From assembly GCA_963779845.1 (NCBI GenBank), contig CAVZZV010000005.1:620001-684000 (forward strand): a stretch of 64,000 nucleotides of DNA. The letters run 5' to 3'. Both the position numbers and the translations under genes were made by a program. This DNA comes from CAVZZV01 sp963779845. Its GTDB lineage: Bacteria; Bacteroidota; Bacteroidia; Bacteroidales; GCA-2748055. Each line of letters opens with the position of its first letter. Positions within the stretch are counted from its first letter, which is position 1. The notes beneath the pieces were generated by a model. That model ran no database searches. It was not told where the DNA came from and saw only the letters and a program-made list of their open reading frames with translations. This document shows, piece after piece, positions 17,707-27,255 of the stretch.

Positions 17707-18699
17707 TTAAATAAACAGTAATATTATCAATATAAGGATTAACGCGATCACAATCCCCCATACCAGTCTCCAATGGGTTGATACCCAAAGCATAGGGCTT
17801 TTACTGTGTGCCAGGGAATCAAAGCGGCCATGAGTGGCATGCTTGCCGGTAATGGGCGACCAAAGGTTATCCTTTCGGTCAGTAGCAGCCGGTTCGTCGG
17901 TTTGCTGACCATCGATTCCTGATTTGGCCAATACCTTATCCACAAAACCCGGGAAGAATTTATTCCCGATGATGGATTCGAAAGTCGGAAATCCTACATA
18001 TATTTCCCGACGATTATGCAAGGCGGCATATCGGATGGCCTCCGCTGCCACTTCAGGTTGAAAAATCCTCCCCATGGGCCGGGGTTTATTCGGCAAACGG
18101 CTTTTCACCCATTCGAACTGGGTTGTATTCACCGCTGGAAGTTGCACCATAGTAACAGTGACCTTGCTTTTATCATGAATCAATTCGGTCCGCAAAGAAT
18201 CAAAAAAGCCCTGGATCCCATGTTTCGCCCCACAGTAAGCAGCCTGTAAAGGAATTCCCCGATAGGCCAGAGCTGATCCCACAAGGACGATTTTTCCCCT
18301 ATTCCTTGGAAGCATGTATTTCAAGGCCGACATGGTTCCGTATACCTGTCCCAGATAAGTAACCTCGGTGACCCGTTTAAATTCTTCCGGTTCCATTAAC
18401 TTAAAGGGGGAAAAAACACTGTTCATGGCATTATTAACCCATACTTCCATGGGGCCGATCTCTGATTCAATCTTCTCAGCAGCAGATTCGATCTGCTCAG
18501 GACGTGCCACATCGAGAGGGATATAATATCCCTTTCCTCCGAGTTGCTCCACCTCCTTTTTCACCGCTATGAGGCTCTCTTCATCCCTGGCCAGCATAAC
18601 TACAACAGAACCCGCTTTGGCAAAGGCATGGGCTGTTGCCCGGCCAATACCGGATGAGGCACCGGTAATGACAACAACTTTGGATTTTAAAGAATTCAT
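17707..18699 (-). CDS. SDR-family oxidoreductase with C-terminal membrane anchor
   Basis: A 330-residue classical short-chain dehydrogenase/reductase. The NAD(P)-binding motif TGASSGIG is at residues 12-19, NNAMNS is the NNAG-like loop, and the catalytic Y-x3-K is in AAYCGAKHG. The C-terminal ~20 residues are a strongly hydrophobic helix (VWGIVIALILILIILLFI), so the enzyme is tethered to the inner membrane facing the cytoplasm. The substrate is unknown. It lies 28 bp downstream of the VKOR/SPW membrane-protein gene on the same strand, so both are likely co-transcribed, perhaps passing reducing equivalents to or from quinone. Confidence 0.88.
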   Translation of the reverse strand: MNSLKSKVVVITGASSGIGRATAHAFAKAGSVVVMLARDEESLIAVKKEVEQLGGKGYYIPLDVARPEQIESAAEKIESEIGPMEVWVNNAMNSVFSPFKLMEPEEFKRVTEVTYLGQVYGTMSALKYMLPRNRGKIVLVGSALAYRGIPLQAAYCGAKHGIQGFFDSLRTELIHDKSKVTVTMVQLPAVNTTQFEWVKSRLPNKPRPMGRIFQPEVAAEAIRYAALHNRREIYVGFPTFESIIGNKFFPGFVDKVLAKSGIDGQQTDEPAATDRKDNLWSPITGKHATHGRFDSLAHSKSPMLWVSTHWRLVWGIVIALILILIILLFI

Positions 18700-18727
18700 T
18701 TGTAAAATTTTTAGAGCTTCTTCATAA

Positions 18728-20218
18728 CTAATGAATATACTTATTCCAGAAACCGTATTTTTCCTTTATAACGCCAGAGGGAAAAGAAAGTGCGATAACG
18801 GTCGCGGAGGCTAAAGAACTTAGGATAGCTAATCCAAGCTCTTTCTCCGGCAGGAACCAGGGAATCAGAAGCACTGAAAGTCCTATGAGAATATTCAGAT
18901 ATCTCCCCGTCCTCACTACTTCTGCCATGCTGATTACCGAAACTACAATAATCAATGACCCCCCCAAATGATTAATGTCCGCTGAGGATTGCTGAATATC
19001 CACCCCGAAAATTCCGGGCGCGAACATGAGAAGGACCCCCAAAAGGGCTGAGGCCATCAGAGTCCAGGGGGCAGTCATGCCCCATACCGAAGCATGGAAG
19101 ACTTGCCTGAATTTAACTGGCAGATCCATTAATTTAGGGGAACGCTCATCTTTCCTTTCATCCTCCGCCTGCCCTCCTTTCCAGAATACCTTCCAGAACT
19201 TATCCCCCTTTTTCCGGGCACTTTTGATATGCTGAAACATGGCAATTACCTCGTCAATCTCCAACGGAATCATGGGAAGCATAATAGCCGCGGCAAGCAA
19301 ACAGAAAGTGCACCAGTGTCCGACAATAATGGGTTGGGATATTACCAGGAATATATGAACCAAACCCAGGGGAATCACAAGGATTCCAAAAAAGGTCACC
19401 ATCCACGGCATAGTCCGCCAGCGGGTGGGAGCACCCATAAATCCCATCAGAAATTCAAAAGTGTAGGCAAAAGCTCCGAAGGCCCCATCGGATATGGGAA
19501 GAGAATGGGACATATCGGAATTCAGCACCAGGGTACTGCTGATCCCGAAGAATGGGTCCCAGACATGGTCGATATATCCCAACTGAAATGCCCCGAGATA
19601 GCGGGAGACCATCCAACCCATAAATCCCAAGACGATCATGATCCACCGTTGAGGCCAGCTTGAGGGATTATAGCTCCATCCCCTGGGCACCTCCCCTCCC
19701 ATCTTCATATACATGATCATATTGGGCATTCCAGGGATCAGAATACTAAGGGCAATAACCAATGCCCCGACGAGGGTTCCGTTAAGATATGCGGCTGCAT
19801 TTGGCGCCCATAATACCAGGGGTGCCGCAGAGAGCCATACGCCGATAAAGGCAATGATCCACATACTCAGGGGACGATTGGGACGGAGGGAGCGCCAGCC
19901 GAAGAAAATGAGGAGCAGTCCACTGATTATATCGCTCCACTTCATAGCTATGATCCGCCCTTCCAACGACAGCCAAATATCCCGTCCACCCGATGGCATA
20001 ACGATACTTTTTCCATAGCTGAAGGTAAGGGGGGAAAGAAGGGTCCAGAACCCCAGAAGTACCAGGGCCCAATATACCCATAGCGTTTGCATATGGTGCA
20101 TGTGAAGCATCCGGGAACGATCTTCCGTGTCCATGCCCTGAGCTTTATTCATTATTTCCTGGTGATGCTGATTGACCTCTTTTTCAGCCATGGGACGGGT
20201 TACTCCGCGTTTTTCCAT
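18728..20218 (-). CDS. Polytopic membrane protein with VKOR-like CxxC and SPW repeats
   Basis: A 496-residue inner-membrane protein with about ten hydrophobic segments. IVGHWCTFCLLAAAIML contains Cys303-x-x-Cys306, the redox pair of the vitamin K epoxide reductase family, which oxidises thiol partners with quinone. Flanking segments such as LLGFWTLLSPLTFSY and FIGVWLSAAPLVLW look like SPW-repeat membrane units. The N-terminal 45 residues are cytoplasmic and rich in Met and His (MLHMHHMQ). Bacterial VKOR usually supports disulfide formation, but here no DsbA-like partner is adjacent. It is the first gene of a likely pair with the membrane-anchored SDR. Confidence 0.78.
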   Translation of the reverse strand: MEKRGVTRPMAEKEVNQHHQEIMNKAQGMDTEDRSRMLHMHHMQTLWVYWALVLLGFWTLLSPLTFSYGKSIVMPSGGRDIWLSLEGRIIAMKWSDIISGLLLIFFGWRSLRPNRPLSMWIIAFIGVWLSAAPLVLWAPNAAAYLNGTLVGALVIALSILIPGMPNMIMYMKMGGEVPRGWSYNPSSWPQRWIMIVLGFMGWMVSRYLGAFQLGYIDHVWDPFFGISSTLVLNSDMSHSLPISDGAFGAFAYTFEFLMGFMGAPTRWRTMPWMVTFFGILVIPLGLVHIFLVISQPIIVGHWCTFCLLAAAIMLPMIPLEIDEVIAMFQHIKSARKKGDKFWKVFWKGGQAEDERKDERSPKLMDLPVKFRQVFHASVWGMTAPWTLMASALLGVLLMFAPGIFGVDIQQSSADINHLGGSLIIVVSVISMAEVVRTGRYLNILIGLSVLLIPWFLPEKELGLAILSSLASATVIALSFPSGVIKEKYGFWNKYIH

Positions 20219-20373
20219 ATCTTTTAGGATTTAAGAAGGATAAAAAAACAGGCAATTTATGGAGTGAAAAATAATGTGAATTACCATATACCCATAAATT
20301 TCAATATCGGTATGATTTCCAGTTGTTGCAACACTATACTGTAAAAAAAAGTTCGGGAAGGCGGTAAAATGTT

Positions 20374-20487
20374 TATCAGGGCCATCAGGATTTTGTAAAG
20401 GCAACTATTTTTTTAATCAAAGCTTTCGAGTTAAATTTGAACCATCAGGGGGTAGAGGTGCATCTGGAGATAGCTACCGGATTGTAA
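20374..20487 (+). pseudogene. Relic: last 37 codons of a DUF5107-TPR gene
   Basis: The frame reads YQGHQDFVKATIFLIKAFEL, then NLNHQGVEVHLEIATGL and a stop. It aligns without gaps to the end of the DUF5107-TPR gene at 33888-34001 (YLGYRDFEKGNAFLSKAFGL, NLNHQGVQMHLKMARER, stop). The rest of the gene is gone. It stands 99 bp upstream of a sulfatase, just as the intact copy stands 226 bp upstream of another sulfatase. The other ~250 bp of the 20219-20586 gap hold nothing I recognise. Confidence 0.8.
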
Positions 20488-20586
20488 AAGAAAAAACCAT
20501 AAGTCGGCTCCCGATTAATGCCTTCATGCTTCTTACGGGATATACTTAATCGTGTGAAGTTAGGAACCTAAATAAAACTATTACGA

Positions 20587-22485
20587 ATGAAAAATACAGT
20601 TCTCTTGCTTTCCCTCTTTTTATTCTCGGTGTGCAGCATTACGGGGCAGGAAAAACCCCATATTCTATGGATTACCATCGAAGACACTTCCCCACAGTTT
20701 ATAGGTTGTTACGGTAACAAAAATGCCGATACCCCGACCATTGACAGGTTGGCTGCTGAGGGCGTGCGGTTTACTAATGCTTTTTCTACTGGTACAGTGT
20801 GTTCGCCAAGTCGCAGTGCAATTATAACGGGTGTGCGTACCTATAAGATGGGAACCGGCAATCACAGGAGCAATTATCCTATCCCCGAATTTATTCACGG
20901 GTTTCCATATTACCTGCAACAACAGGGTTATTATGTCTCCAACAACAGTAAAACTGATTATAATGTGGGGAATATCATACGATTTACCAATGATGCCTGG
21001 AATGAAAGCTCCGACAAAGCCGGATGGTGGAATAGAAAACCCGGACAGCCTTTCTTTGCTGTCTTTAACTATATGGAGTCTCACCAATCGCGTACTATGA
21101 CTAATTCTTACGACTGGTATTTGAAAAATGTGCTGGATATGTTGCCTCAACAGGATAGAATTGGAGAAAATGCCTTTGAGTTGCCGCCTTTTTATAAGGA
21201 CACACCTGAAATGCGCAAACAATTTGCCCGCGTATACAATTCTCTAAAATTAACCGATAACAGAATCAGCATGTTGCTGCAAAAACTCGAAGAGGATCAT
21301 CTGCGCGACAGCACCATCATCTTCTTTTATGCTGATCATGGAGAGGGCATTCCCCGTGGAAAGACCAATGGTATAAATTTGGGCTATCGGGTACCTTTTG
21401 TGATTTGGTTCCCCGAAATGTACAAACACCTTTCACCCTGGGGGACCTCTGGTGTAATTACCAATGAATTAATCGATTTTGAAGATTTGGCTCCCACACT
21501 GATTAGTATTGCCGGAGGCATAGTTTCAGATTATATGAAAGGTCGGATTTTAATGGGGGAAAACCGCTCCAAACCCGTCGATTACCTGGTTATGTCATCC
21601 GATCGTTCAGACAATGGTATTGACATGGTACGAAGCATCACCGACGGAAAGTACATCTACTCTAAAAATTTTATGCCATACATGCCTGAGATGCGCTACA
21701 TCCGATATGTCGACATAGCAGATATTACGCAGCATATGCGAAATGATTTAAAAAACAACCGCTTTAACCCTATACAGAAAAACATCTTTGAAGAGCGCCC
21801 AACTGAATTTCTTTTTGATATTGAAAACGATAGGTGGGAGATCAATAATCTCATCAGCGATCCTGAATATAAAGGGGTACTTACAAAGATGCGTCAGCAA
21901 CTTCATAAAGAAGTTTTGAAAGCCCGCGATGTTCATTTTTTGCCTGAATATGAGATCGGAATCATTTCAAAAACCGGAACAGCCTATGAGTACAGGATGG
22001 ATAATAAAAAATATCCCATAAAAACTATTTACTCTGCCGCATCACTTTCCGGGAAAAGAGGTAAAGATGTAGCCCGGAAACAGATTAATTTACTTCAAAG
22101 CAAAAACAAATTTGTTCGCTTTTGGGCAATACTTGGGTTGAGGAGCCAGACCTTGGAAACATTACAACCCTACAATAATGAAATCGCAAATGCCGCCAAC
22201 GATTTCTATCCACCAGTGTCAGTTACCGCTGCTGCCATTGCCTGGCAGAGTTTTAAAAGTATCGAATCGAAGGTCAAACTTAAAAAATATTGTATTAGTA
22301 ACAATCAGGATGTCGCCCTTATGGCGATAAATTATTTGTTGTACGTGGATGATCAGCTTCCTTTTGTTGAGGCCATCAAAGCCGCCTATGAAATGCCTGG
22401 CCGTGATTATAAAATAAAAGCAGCATGTATGGATTTTCTGGGCAGCCTGGGACTGGTTCCAAATAACTTTGAGTATCGGGAATAA
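20587..22485 (+). CDS. Secreted sulfatase (family S1) with C-terminal helical extension
   Basis: A 632-residue sulfatase with signal peptide MKNTVLLLSLFLFSVCSITG. Active-site segments: ITIEDTSPQFIGCYG, then Cys72 in TVCSPSRSAIITG (formylglycine site), and FFYADHGEGIPRGKTN. This divergent N-terminus (IEDTSP rather than ADDLG) places it with heparan- or uronate-type sulfatase subfamilies. Residues ~490-632 form a HEAT-like helical tail (FVRFWAILGLRS, NNQDVALMAINYLL) not needed for the core fold. Probably periplasmic. It is followed by a GH2 enzyme 217 bp downstream, so sequential desulfation and glycoside cleavage is plausible. Confidence 0.92.
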   Translation: MKNTVLLLSLFLFSVCSITGQEKPHILWITIEDTSPQFIGCYGNKNADTPTIDRLAAEGVRFTNAFSTGTVCSPSRSAIITGVRTYKMGTGNHRSNYPIPEFIHGFPYYLQQQGYYVSNNSKTDYNVGNIIRFTNDAWNESSDKAGWWNRKPGQPFFAVFNYMESHQSRTMTNSYDWYLKNVLDMLPQQDRIGENAFELPPFYKDTPEMRKQFARVYNSLKLTDNRISMLLQKLEEDHLRDSTIIFFYADHGEGIPRGKTNGINLGYRVPFVIWFPEMYKHLSPWGTSGVITNELIDFEDLAPTLISIAGGIVSDYMKGRILMGENRSKPVDYLVMSSDRSDNGIDMVRSITDGKYIYSKNFMPYMPEMRYIRYVDIADITQHMRNDLKNNRFNPIQKNIFEERPTEFLFDIENDRWEINNLISDPEYKGVLTKMRQQLHKEVLKARDVHFLPEYEIGIISKTGTAYEYRMDNKKYPIKTIYSAASLSGKRGKDVARKQINLLQSKNKFVRFWAILGLRSQTLETLQPYNNEIANAANDFYPPVSVTAAAIAWQSFKSIESKVKLKKYCISNNQDVALMAINYLLYVDDQLPFVEAIKAAYEMPGRDYKIKAACMDFLGSLGLVPNNFEYRE

Positions 22486-22528
22486 AAAAAGTTTTAATCT
22501 GTACTTCCATATATATAGTAGATGTTAC

Positions 22529-22551
22529 GCTAAATAAAAAAATTATTTAGC
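22529..22551 (+). terminator. Hairpin after sulfatase gene
   Basis: Perfect 9-bp stem GCTAAATAA / TTATTTAGC with a five-A loop, 43 bp after the sulfatase stop. It is AT-rich and has no long T-run after it, so termination efficiency is uncertain. Confidence 0.4.
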
Positions 22552-22702
22552 TCTTGGGCTTGTACTCTTTAAAATATTAATTTCCTCATGAGGTAGCGAT
22601 AAAGTTGCTGCTTCATAAAAAATGAATAGCGCAAAAATTAATTTCTTAGTGTTATAAATTGACATCTTTATTAAATTGCTCTAATTTTAATCATATTAGA
22701 AA

Positions 22703-25700
22703 ATGAAGAAAAGAATCAAATGGATTTTTGGCTCGTTAGTCTTACTTACTGGATTTGTGCTGTACAAACCGGGAGAGTGCAAGGAAATATCTGAACAGGT
22801 TGGCAAAATCCAATATAATAGTGGATTAAATTTACAAAATCCCGGATATCAAAACCAAACAGTTGACCTTTCCGGAACCTGGCAATTCGATATGGACTCC
22901 ATGAATGTGGGGATTACAGAAAAATGGTTTTTAAAAGAAAAACTTAATTATTTAATTCAACTACCGGGCTGTATGCAGGAGCAGGGTTATGGGGAAATCC
23001 CTGATATTGAAACAAGTTGGTGGGGCTTTGGTACCATTGAACAGGTGTTTGATGAATCTCCCTGGCTTGCAAAATATAAAACAAAAGATAATTTTAAAAT
23101 ACAAAATTGGCTGCTGCCTAAGCGTCATTATATTGGTGCTGCATGGTATGCGCGCGACTTTACTGTGTTACCGGAATGGAATAACCAACAGGTTTCCCTG
23201 CATTTAGAACGATGTCACTGGGAAACCCAAATGTGGCTGGACGGGAAATCTTTCGGGACAAAAAGAAGCATGGCAACTCCTCAAGAGTATGATCTTTCCG
23301 GTGTGGGGTCCGGTAAACACAGGCTAGTGATCAGGGTCGATAATTCAATGATCGTCAACATTGGAAAACAGCCTCATTCCAATTCTGAACAAACAGCCGG
23401 TACCTGGAATGGTATCATCGGGGATATCACAATTGAGGCAAAACAACCCATTGGAATTGAGGATGTACAGATTTTTCCCAATTTGAACACTAAATCAGCC
23501 AGATTGTACCTCCAACTTCAAATTCCGGATGACCTGAAAGAGTATCGGTGGGAGTTATCAGCTGAAGCAAATGGATATAACAACGGCAATTCACACCAAC
23601 CAAAACCTGCTGTTTTTTCAGGAAGTATTTCAGCCTCGCAGCAAAAGATGATTACTGTCGATTATTACATGGGTGAAGATGTAAAACTTTGGGATGAATT
23701 TGACCCAAACCTGTATCGGCTGAATTTAAAGCTGGAATTAATTAAAGACAAAAAAACCTATCATTCCCATAAAGAAATGAATTTCGGATTTCGGGAATTT
23801 GGTATATCAGGCAGGCAATTTACTATGAATGATATTCCCACATTTCTACGCGGAAATACGGATTGTGCAGAGATGCCCAAAACAGGGTATCCTCCTATGG
23901 ATGTTGAATCATGGCAAAAAGTATGGAAGACATATAAGACTTTTGGATTGAACATGGCAAGATTTCACTCCTGGTGCCCTCCGGAAGCAGCTTTTATTGC
24001 TGCAGACGAAATTGGAATCTATCTCGCACCCGAAGTTGGGGAATGGTCACAGGTTAATAGTAAAGAACAATTCGATTTTTTTACCGAAGAATCGTTGGCA
24101 ATACTTAAAACTTACGGTAATCATCCCTGCTTTATTCAAATGGGTTTGGGAAATGAAATGAGCGGAAAAGAAGACTTCTTTGAACGTTTAATAGAAAAAT
24201 GGAAATCTTTGGATACACGTCACAAATACACCATCAAAGCAAACAGCCCCAGCAATCCAAATAATGTAGATTTTGAGATTGTACGCGGTGTTGGTGAAGG
24301 CAGATCTATAAAAATGCGGTATCAGGGAGGATGGCCCCCCACACCGGAAGCCTCCTATTTTATTTCCCATCCACCACAAACTTCAATGGATTGGAGTGAG
24401 GCGGTTTTTAGTAGAGAAAAACCTCTGATACAACATGAATCTGCACAGATTTGCGCCTATCCCAGCGTAATAAATGAAATGAAGAAATATACCGGATACC
24501 TACAGCCCACTTATCTTGAGATTGCTCTTGATCAATTGAAAAAACGTGGTATGCTTGATCAATTGGATGAATTTGTTGAAGCTTCTGGAAAATGGCAAGT
24601 GGAACTAACCCGCGAAGAGTTTGAAGCAGCCTATCGAACACCCCAACTGGCCGGGTTAAATTGGCTGAGCCTGGCTGATTTTACGGGTCAAAATACTGCG
24701 CCGGTAGGATTCACAGATGCCTTTTACGATCCAAAACCATATGTAAAGCCAGAAGAGGTCAGGCATTGGAATGCACCCACCATTTTATTGGCCAGACTTG
24801 AGAAAAGAGTGTTTAGCAACAAGGATATTTTGGCCGCTGACATTTTATTGACCCACTACGGCAAATACAGATTGAAACTGGATGACCTAAAGATTCAATT
24901 AAAAAAAGAAAATGGAGCCATACTTAAAGATTGGACCTTGCCACAAAATGAATTCCCCCAGGGAAGTGCTCAGCATCTGGGGAAAGTAATATGTAACCTG
25001 GATGCGATAGAAATTCCGGAAAAACTGGTATTAGAAGTATCTTCAAAAAAAGGAAATCTATTTAATGAATGGAATATATGGGTGTTCCCAGAACGCAGCG
25101 CCAAACCTTTTCCCGAAAACATCATGGTAACGCACAGATGGGACAATGAGGCTAAAAGAGCATTGAAAAAAGGGAAAACAGTTTTGCTATTACCTCAAAA
25201 AGAACTGTTAAAAGGGCAATTGCCTGTATGCTTTACAAATTATTACTGGACAAGTATCGGCGAAAACAAGGGTCAGTCTTCTGCAGCAGGCATACTTATC
25301 AATTCTCACCATCCCCTGTTTTATGATTTCCCTACTGAAAGCCATGCCAACTGGCAATGGTGGGATATGCTTACCCAATGCCGGCCTATGATATTGGATT
25401 CTTATAATACAGAGAATCCCTGGCCTGCAAATTATCACCCCATCATTCAACCTATTGATACTTGGAAAATCAATCGTAAACTTGCATTGGTGGTAGAAGC
25501 AAAGTTCGGCAAAGGAAAATTGATGATTTGCTCCATAGATATCGAAAATGATCTGGAGAACCGAATTGCAGCAAAACAATTTAGAAATAGTATGATTGAA
25601 TATTTATCGGGAGAAGATTTCAATCCACAAACAATAATCGATGACCCGATGGTTAATGGATTATTCGATGTAAATCAGGATAACAAAGAACCAAAAAATT

Positions 25701-25729
25701 CAGGGATGAACCTTCCGACAGATGGTTAA
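22703..25729 (+). CDS. Secreted glycoside hydrolase family 2 enzyme
   Basis: A 1008-residue GH2 protein with an N-terminal hydrophobic export signal (WIFGSLVLLTGFVLY). Domain order: jelly-roll (VDLSGTWQFDMDS to VRVDNSMIVNIG), Ig-like domain, TIM barrel from ~365, and C-terminal beta domains. Acid/base Glu485 lies in MGLGNEMSG and nucleophile Glu579 in LIQHESAQICAYP. FHSWCPPEAAFIAADEIGIY is the usual entrance to the barrel. The family includes beta-galactosidase, beta-glucuronidase, beta-mannosidase and alpha-arabinosidase; specificity is not assignable by eye. Upstream sulfatase and the downstream DUF1080 gene suggest action on a sulfated polysaccharide. Confidence 0.9.
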   Translation: MKKRIKWIFGSLVLLTGFVLYKPGECKEISEQVGKIQYNSGLNLQNPGYQNQTVDLSGTWQFDMDSMNVGITEKWFLKEKLNYLIQLPGCMQEQGYGEIPDIETSWWGFGTIEQVFDESPWLAKYKTKDNFKIQNWLLPKRHYIGAAWYARDFTVLPEWNNQQVSLHLERCHWETQMWLDGKSFGTKRSMATPQEYDLSGVGSGKHRLVIRVDNSMIVNIGKQPHSNSEQTAGTWNGIIGDITIEAKQPIGIEDVQIFPNLNTKSARLYLQLQIPDDLKEYRWELSAEANGYNNGNSHQPKPAVFSGSISASQQKMITVDYYMGEDVKLWDEFDPNLYRLNLKLELIKDKKTYHSHKEMNFGFREFGISGRQFTMNDIPTFLRGNTDCAEMPKTGYPPMDVESWQKVWKTYKTFGLNMARFHSWCPPEAAFIAADEIGIYLAPEVGEWSQVNSKEQFDFFTEESLAILKTYGNHPCFIQMGLGNEMSGKEDFFERLIEKWKSLDTRHKYTIKANSPSNPNNVDFEIVRGVGEGRSIKMRYQGGWPPTPEASYFISHPPQTSMDWSEAVFSREKPLIQHESAQICAYPSVINEMKKYTGYLQPTYLEIALDQLKKRGMLDQLDEFVEASGKWQVELTREEFEAAYRTPQLAGLNWLSLADFTGQNTAPVGFTDAFYDPKPYVKPEEVRHWNAPTILLARLEKRVFSNKDILAADILLTHYGKYRLKLDDLKIQLKKENGAILKDWTLPQNEFPQGSAQHLGKVICNLDAIEIPEKLVLEVSSKKGNLFNEWNIWVFPERSAKPFPENIMVTHRWDNEAKRALKKGKTVLLLPQKELLKGQLPVCFTNYYWTSIGENKGQSSAAGILINSHHPLFYDFPTESHANWQWWDMLTQCRPMILDSYNTENPWPANYHPIIQPIDTWKINRKLALVVEAKFGKGKLMICSIDIENDLENRIAAKQFRNSMIEYLSGEDFNPQTIIDDPMVNGLFDVNQDNKEPKNSGMNLPTDG

Positions 25730-25913
25730 TTTAAAAATAATTATGAAATTTATTTTCTAAGTTACAACTAATATACCAAGAGAAATACCAAGCTTTATAA
25801 AACCACTTCTTATATTGTTGCTTACGCTATCCTTATTTTGCTTAGAAGGAAGAGGGAAGGATTTTGCAACAGCAATAATTGATTTTTGGTAAAAGCCTAT
25901 AGTATAATAATAG

Positions 25914-26612
25914 TTACTCCGAATCCGTAATTTTATCAATAGGAGAAAGTTCAATCTTCCTGAACTCGACTTCCGAACCTTCGGCCTGCAGTGCAATTCG
26001 ACCCTTTTCAGCAGTACAATCGTATCCATAATTGACCAAATCTCCATTTACCCACACTTTCAATTCCGGTCCATAGCATTCGATGGTCATGGCATTCCAT
26101 TCTCCTACCGGTTTTTCAGAACCATCAGTAAGGTTGCTGATATGCCTTGCTTTACCTTTGGTTCCGCCCCAGTTTTCCTTTGGCCCACGACGTGCTTCCA
26201 TGTCGGGAACTTTGATATCCTCGCCTATGCACCAAAAATCGCCGGCATTCTCATGCTCCATCTGAACTTCGATAGACTGTGGGAACATGTCGGAAAGTAC
26301 CCTGGGAGTACTGACATAAATAAGGACACCACAATTTCCTGGCTCACCGGCGAAACGATATTCCACTTCCAGCCGGTAGTTGCTGAATAGGGAATCTGTG
26401 ATCAGATGTCCGCGGGGAGTCCCGAGGCTGACAAGCATGCCATCGCGGACGATAAAGGGAGTAAGAGTATCCGGATTAGAATCCATAACGGGAACATCCA
26501 TATGCCATCCGCTTAGGTCTTTCCCATTAAAAATGCTTCTTGTCTCCTGTTGATCGACTTTGCTGCTGCATCCCATTGCTAACAATAGAAGGAAAAATGA
26601 GTACTTTCTCAT
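25914..26612 (-). CDS. DUF1080 / 3-keto-disaccharide hydrolase-type lipoprotein
   Basis: A 232-residue lipoprotein (lipobox LLLLAMGCSS, Cys15). The body is a concanavalin-like jelly-roll of the DUF1080 family with the hallmark RSIFNGKDLSGWHMD and the segments CGVLIYV and WNAMTIECYGPELKVWVNGD. Members hydrolyse 3-keto-glycosides or bind glycans, and are common in Bacteroidota and Planctomycetota. It converges with the GH2 gene across a 184-bp gap, in which I see no gene. Confidence 0.88.
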   Translation of the reverse strand: MRKYSFFLLLLAMGCSSKVDQQETRSIFNGKDLSGWHMDVPVMDSNPDTLTPFIVRDGMLVSLGTPRGHLITDSLFSNYRLEVEYRFAGEPGNCGVLIYVSTPRVLSDMFPQSIEVQMEHENAGDFWCIGEDIKVPDMEARRGPKENWGGTKGKARHISNLTDGSEKPVGEWNAMTIECYGPELKVWVNGDLVNYGYDCTAEKGRIALQAEGSEVEFRKIELSPIDKITDSE

Positions 26613-26703
26613 AATTGACTATTTAATAATTGATTACTAATCAATGTGAAGTTAAACATTTCAGTATTATCTACAAGATTAATTTCAAAATATATTAATG
26701 CCA

Positions 26704-27090
26704 TTACTTTTTATCTCTTTTCACCTCTACCAATTTCCCCTCCTTCTCCGTCTTTTCCCTTCCCCATTTTGCAATAGCCTCAACTATGGGCATAAGGGTG
26801 AAGCCTTCATCGGTGAGAAAATATTCGACGCGGGGCGGCACTTCGGCAAAAGCACGCCGGCCAATAATCCCGTCGGATTCCAGTTTTTTAAGTTGCAATG
26901 ACAGCATTTTTTCCGTAATATCAGGAATATGCCTTTTTAGTTCACTAAATCGTTTGTGTCCCTTCCTAAGGTACCATAATACCACCGTTTTCCATTTTCC
27001 TCCAATATAATCCATGGTCACGTCGAGAGCACAATGATAGGATTTGTCCTTTAAACGGATCTCCATTTCCTTTCCATCTAGTATCATCAC
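26704..27090 (-). CDS. HxlR-family winged-helix transcriptional regulator
   Basis: A 128-residue DNA-binding protein with the HxlR signature: CALDVTMDYIGGKWKTVVLW, FSELKRHIPDITEKMLSLQL as the recognition helix region, and VPPRVEYFLTDEG as the wing. Cys20 in YHCALD is the conserved N-terminal cysteine that often senses thiol or aldehyde stress in this family. It diverges from an NADP-dependent reductase gene across 165 bp, the classic arrangement of a repressor and its target. A candidate operator lies at 27169-27179. Confidence 0.9.
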   Translation of the reverse strand: MMILDGKEMEIRLKDKSYHCALDVTMDYIGGKWKTVVLWYLRKGHKRFSELKRHIPDITEKMLSLQLKKLESDGIIGRRAFAEVPPRVEYFLTDEGFTLMPIVEAIAKWGREKTEKEGKLVEVKRDKK

Positions 27091-27168
27091 AAAAATATTT
27101 TAATATTTAAAATTTCCAAAAGGCAGTGAAAATAATATTACAATCAATTTTAACCTATACTATAATAT

Positions 27169-27209
27169 ATAACAGTTATTGTAAAATATAAATTAACCAC
27201 CTATTTTTG
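27169..27209 (+). promoter_or_regulatory. Promoter with overlapping palindromic operator for the reductase gene
   Basis: TATTTTTG at 27202-27209 fits the -7 box and TTG at 27179-27181 lies 20 bp upstream as the -33 box. The perfect palindrome ATAACAGTTAT (27169-27179) abuts and overlaps the -33 box, well placed for repression by the divergent HxlR protein. Confidence 0.5.
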
Positions 27210-27255
27210 CAGTAAATATATATAATATATCTTAATATTTCTAAAAATTAACATT

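Noticed and set aside
17603..17788. 61-aa minus-strand frame after the SDR gene
   Set aside because: It overlaps the SDR 3' end and crosses the low-complexity tract; no signal of coding.
19229..19663. 144-aa plus-strand frame
   Set aside because: It is a shadow of the VKOR/SPW membrane-protein gene on the other strand.
25757..26047. 96-aa minus-strand frame downstream of DUF1080
   Set aside because: Mostly out-of-frame overlap with the DUF1080 gene; the remainder has no recognisable features.
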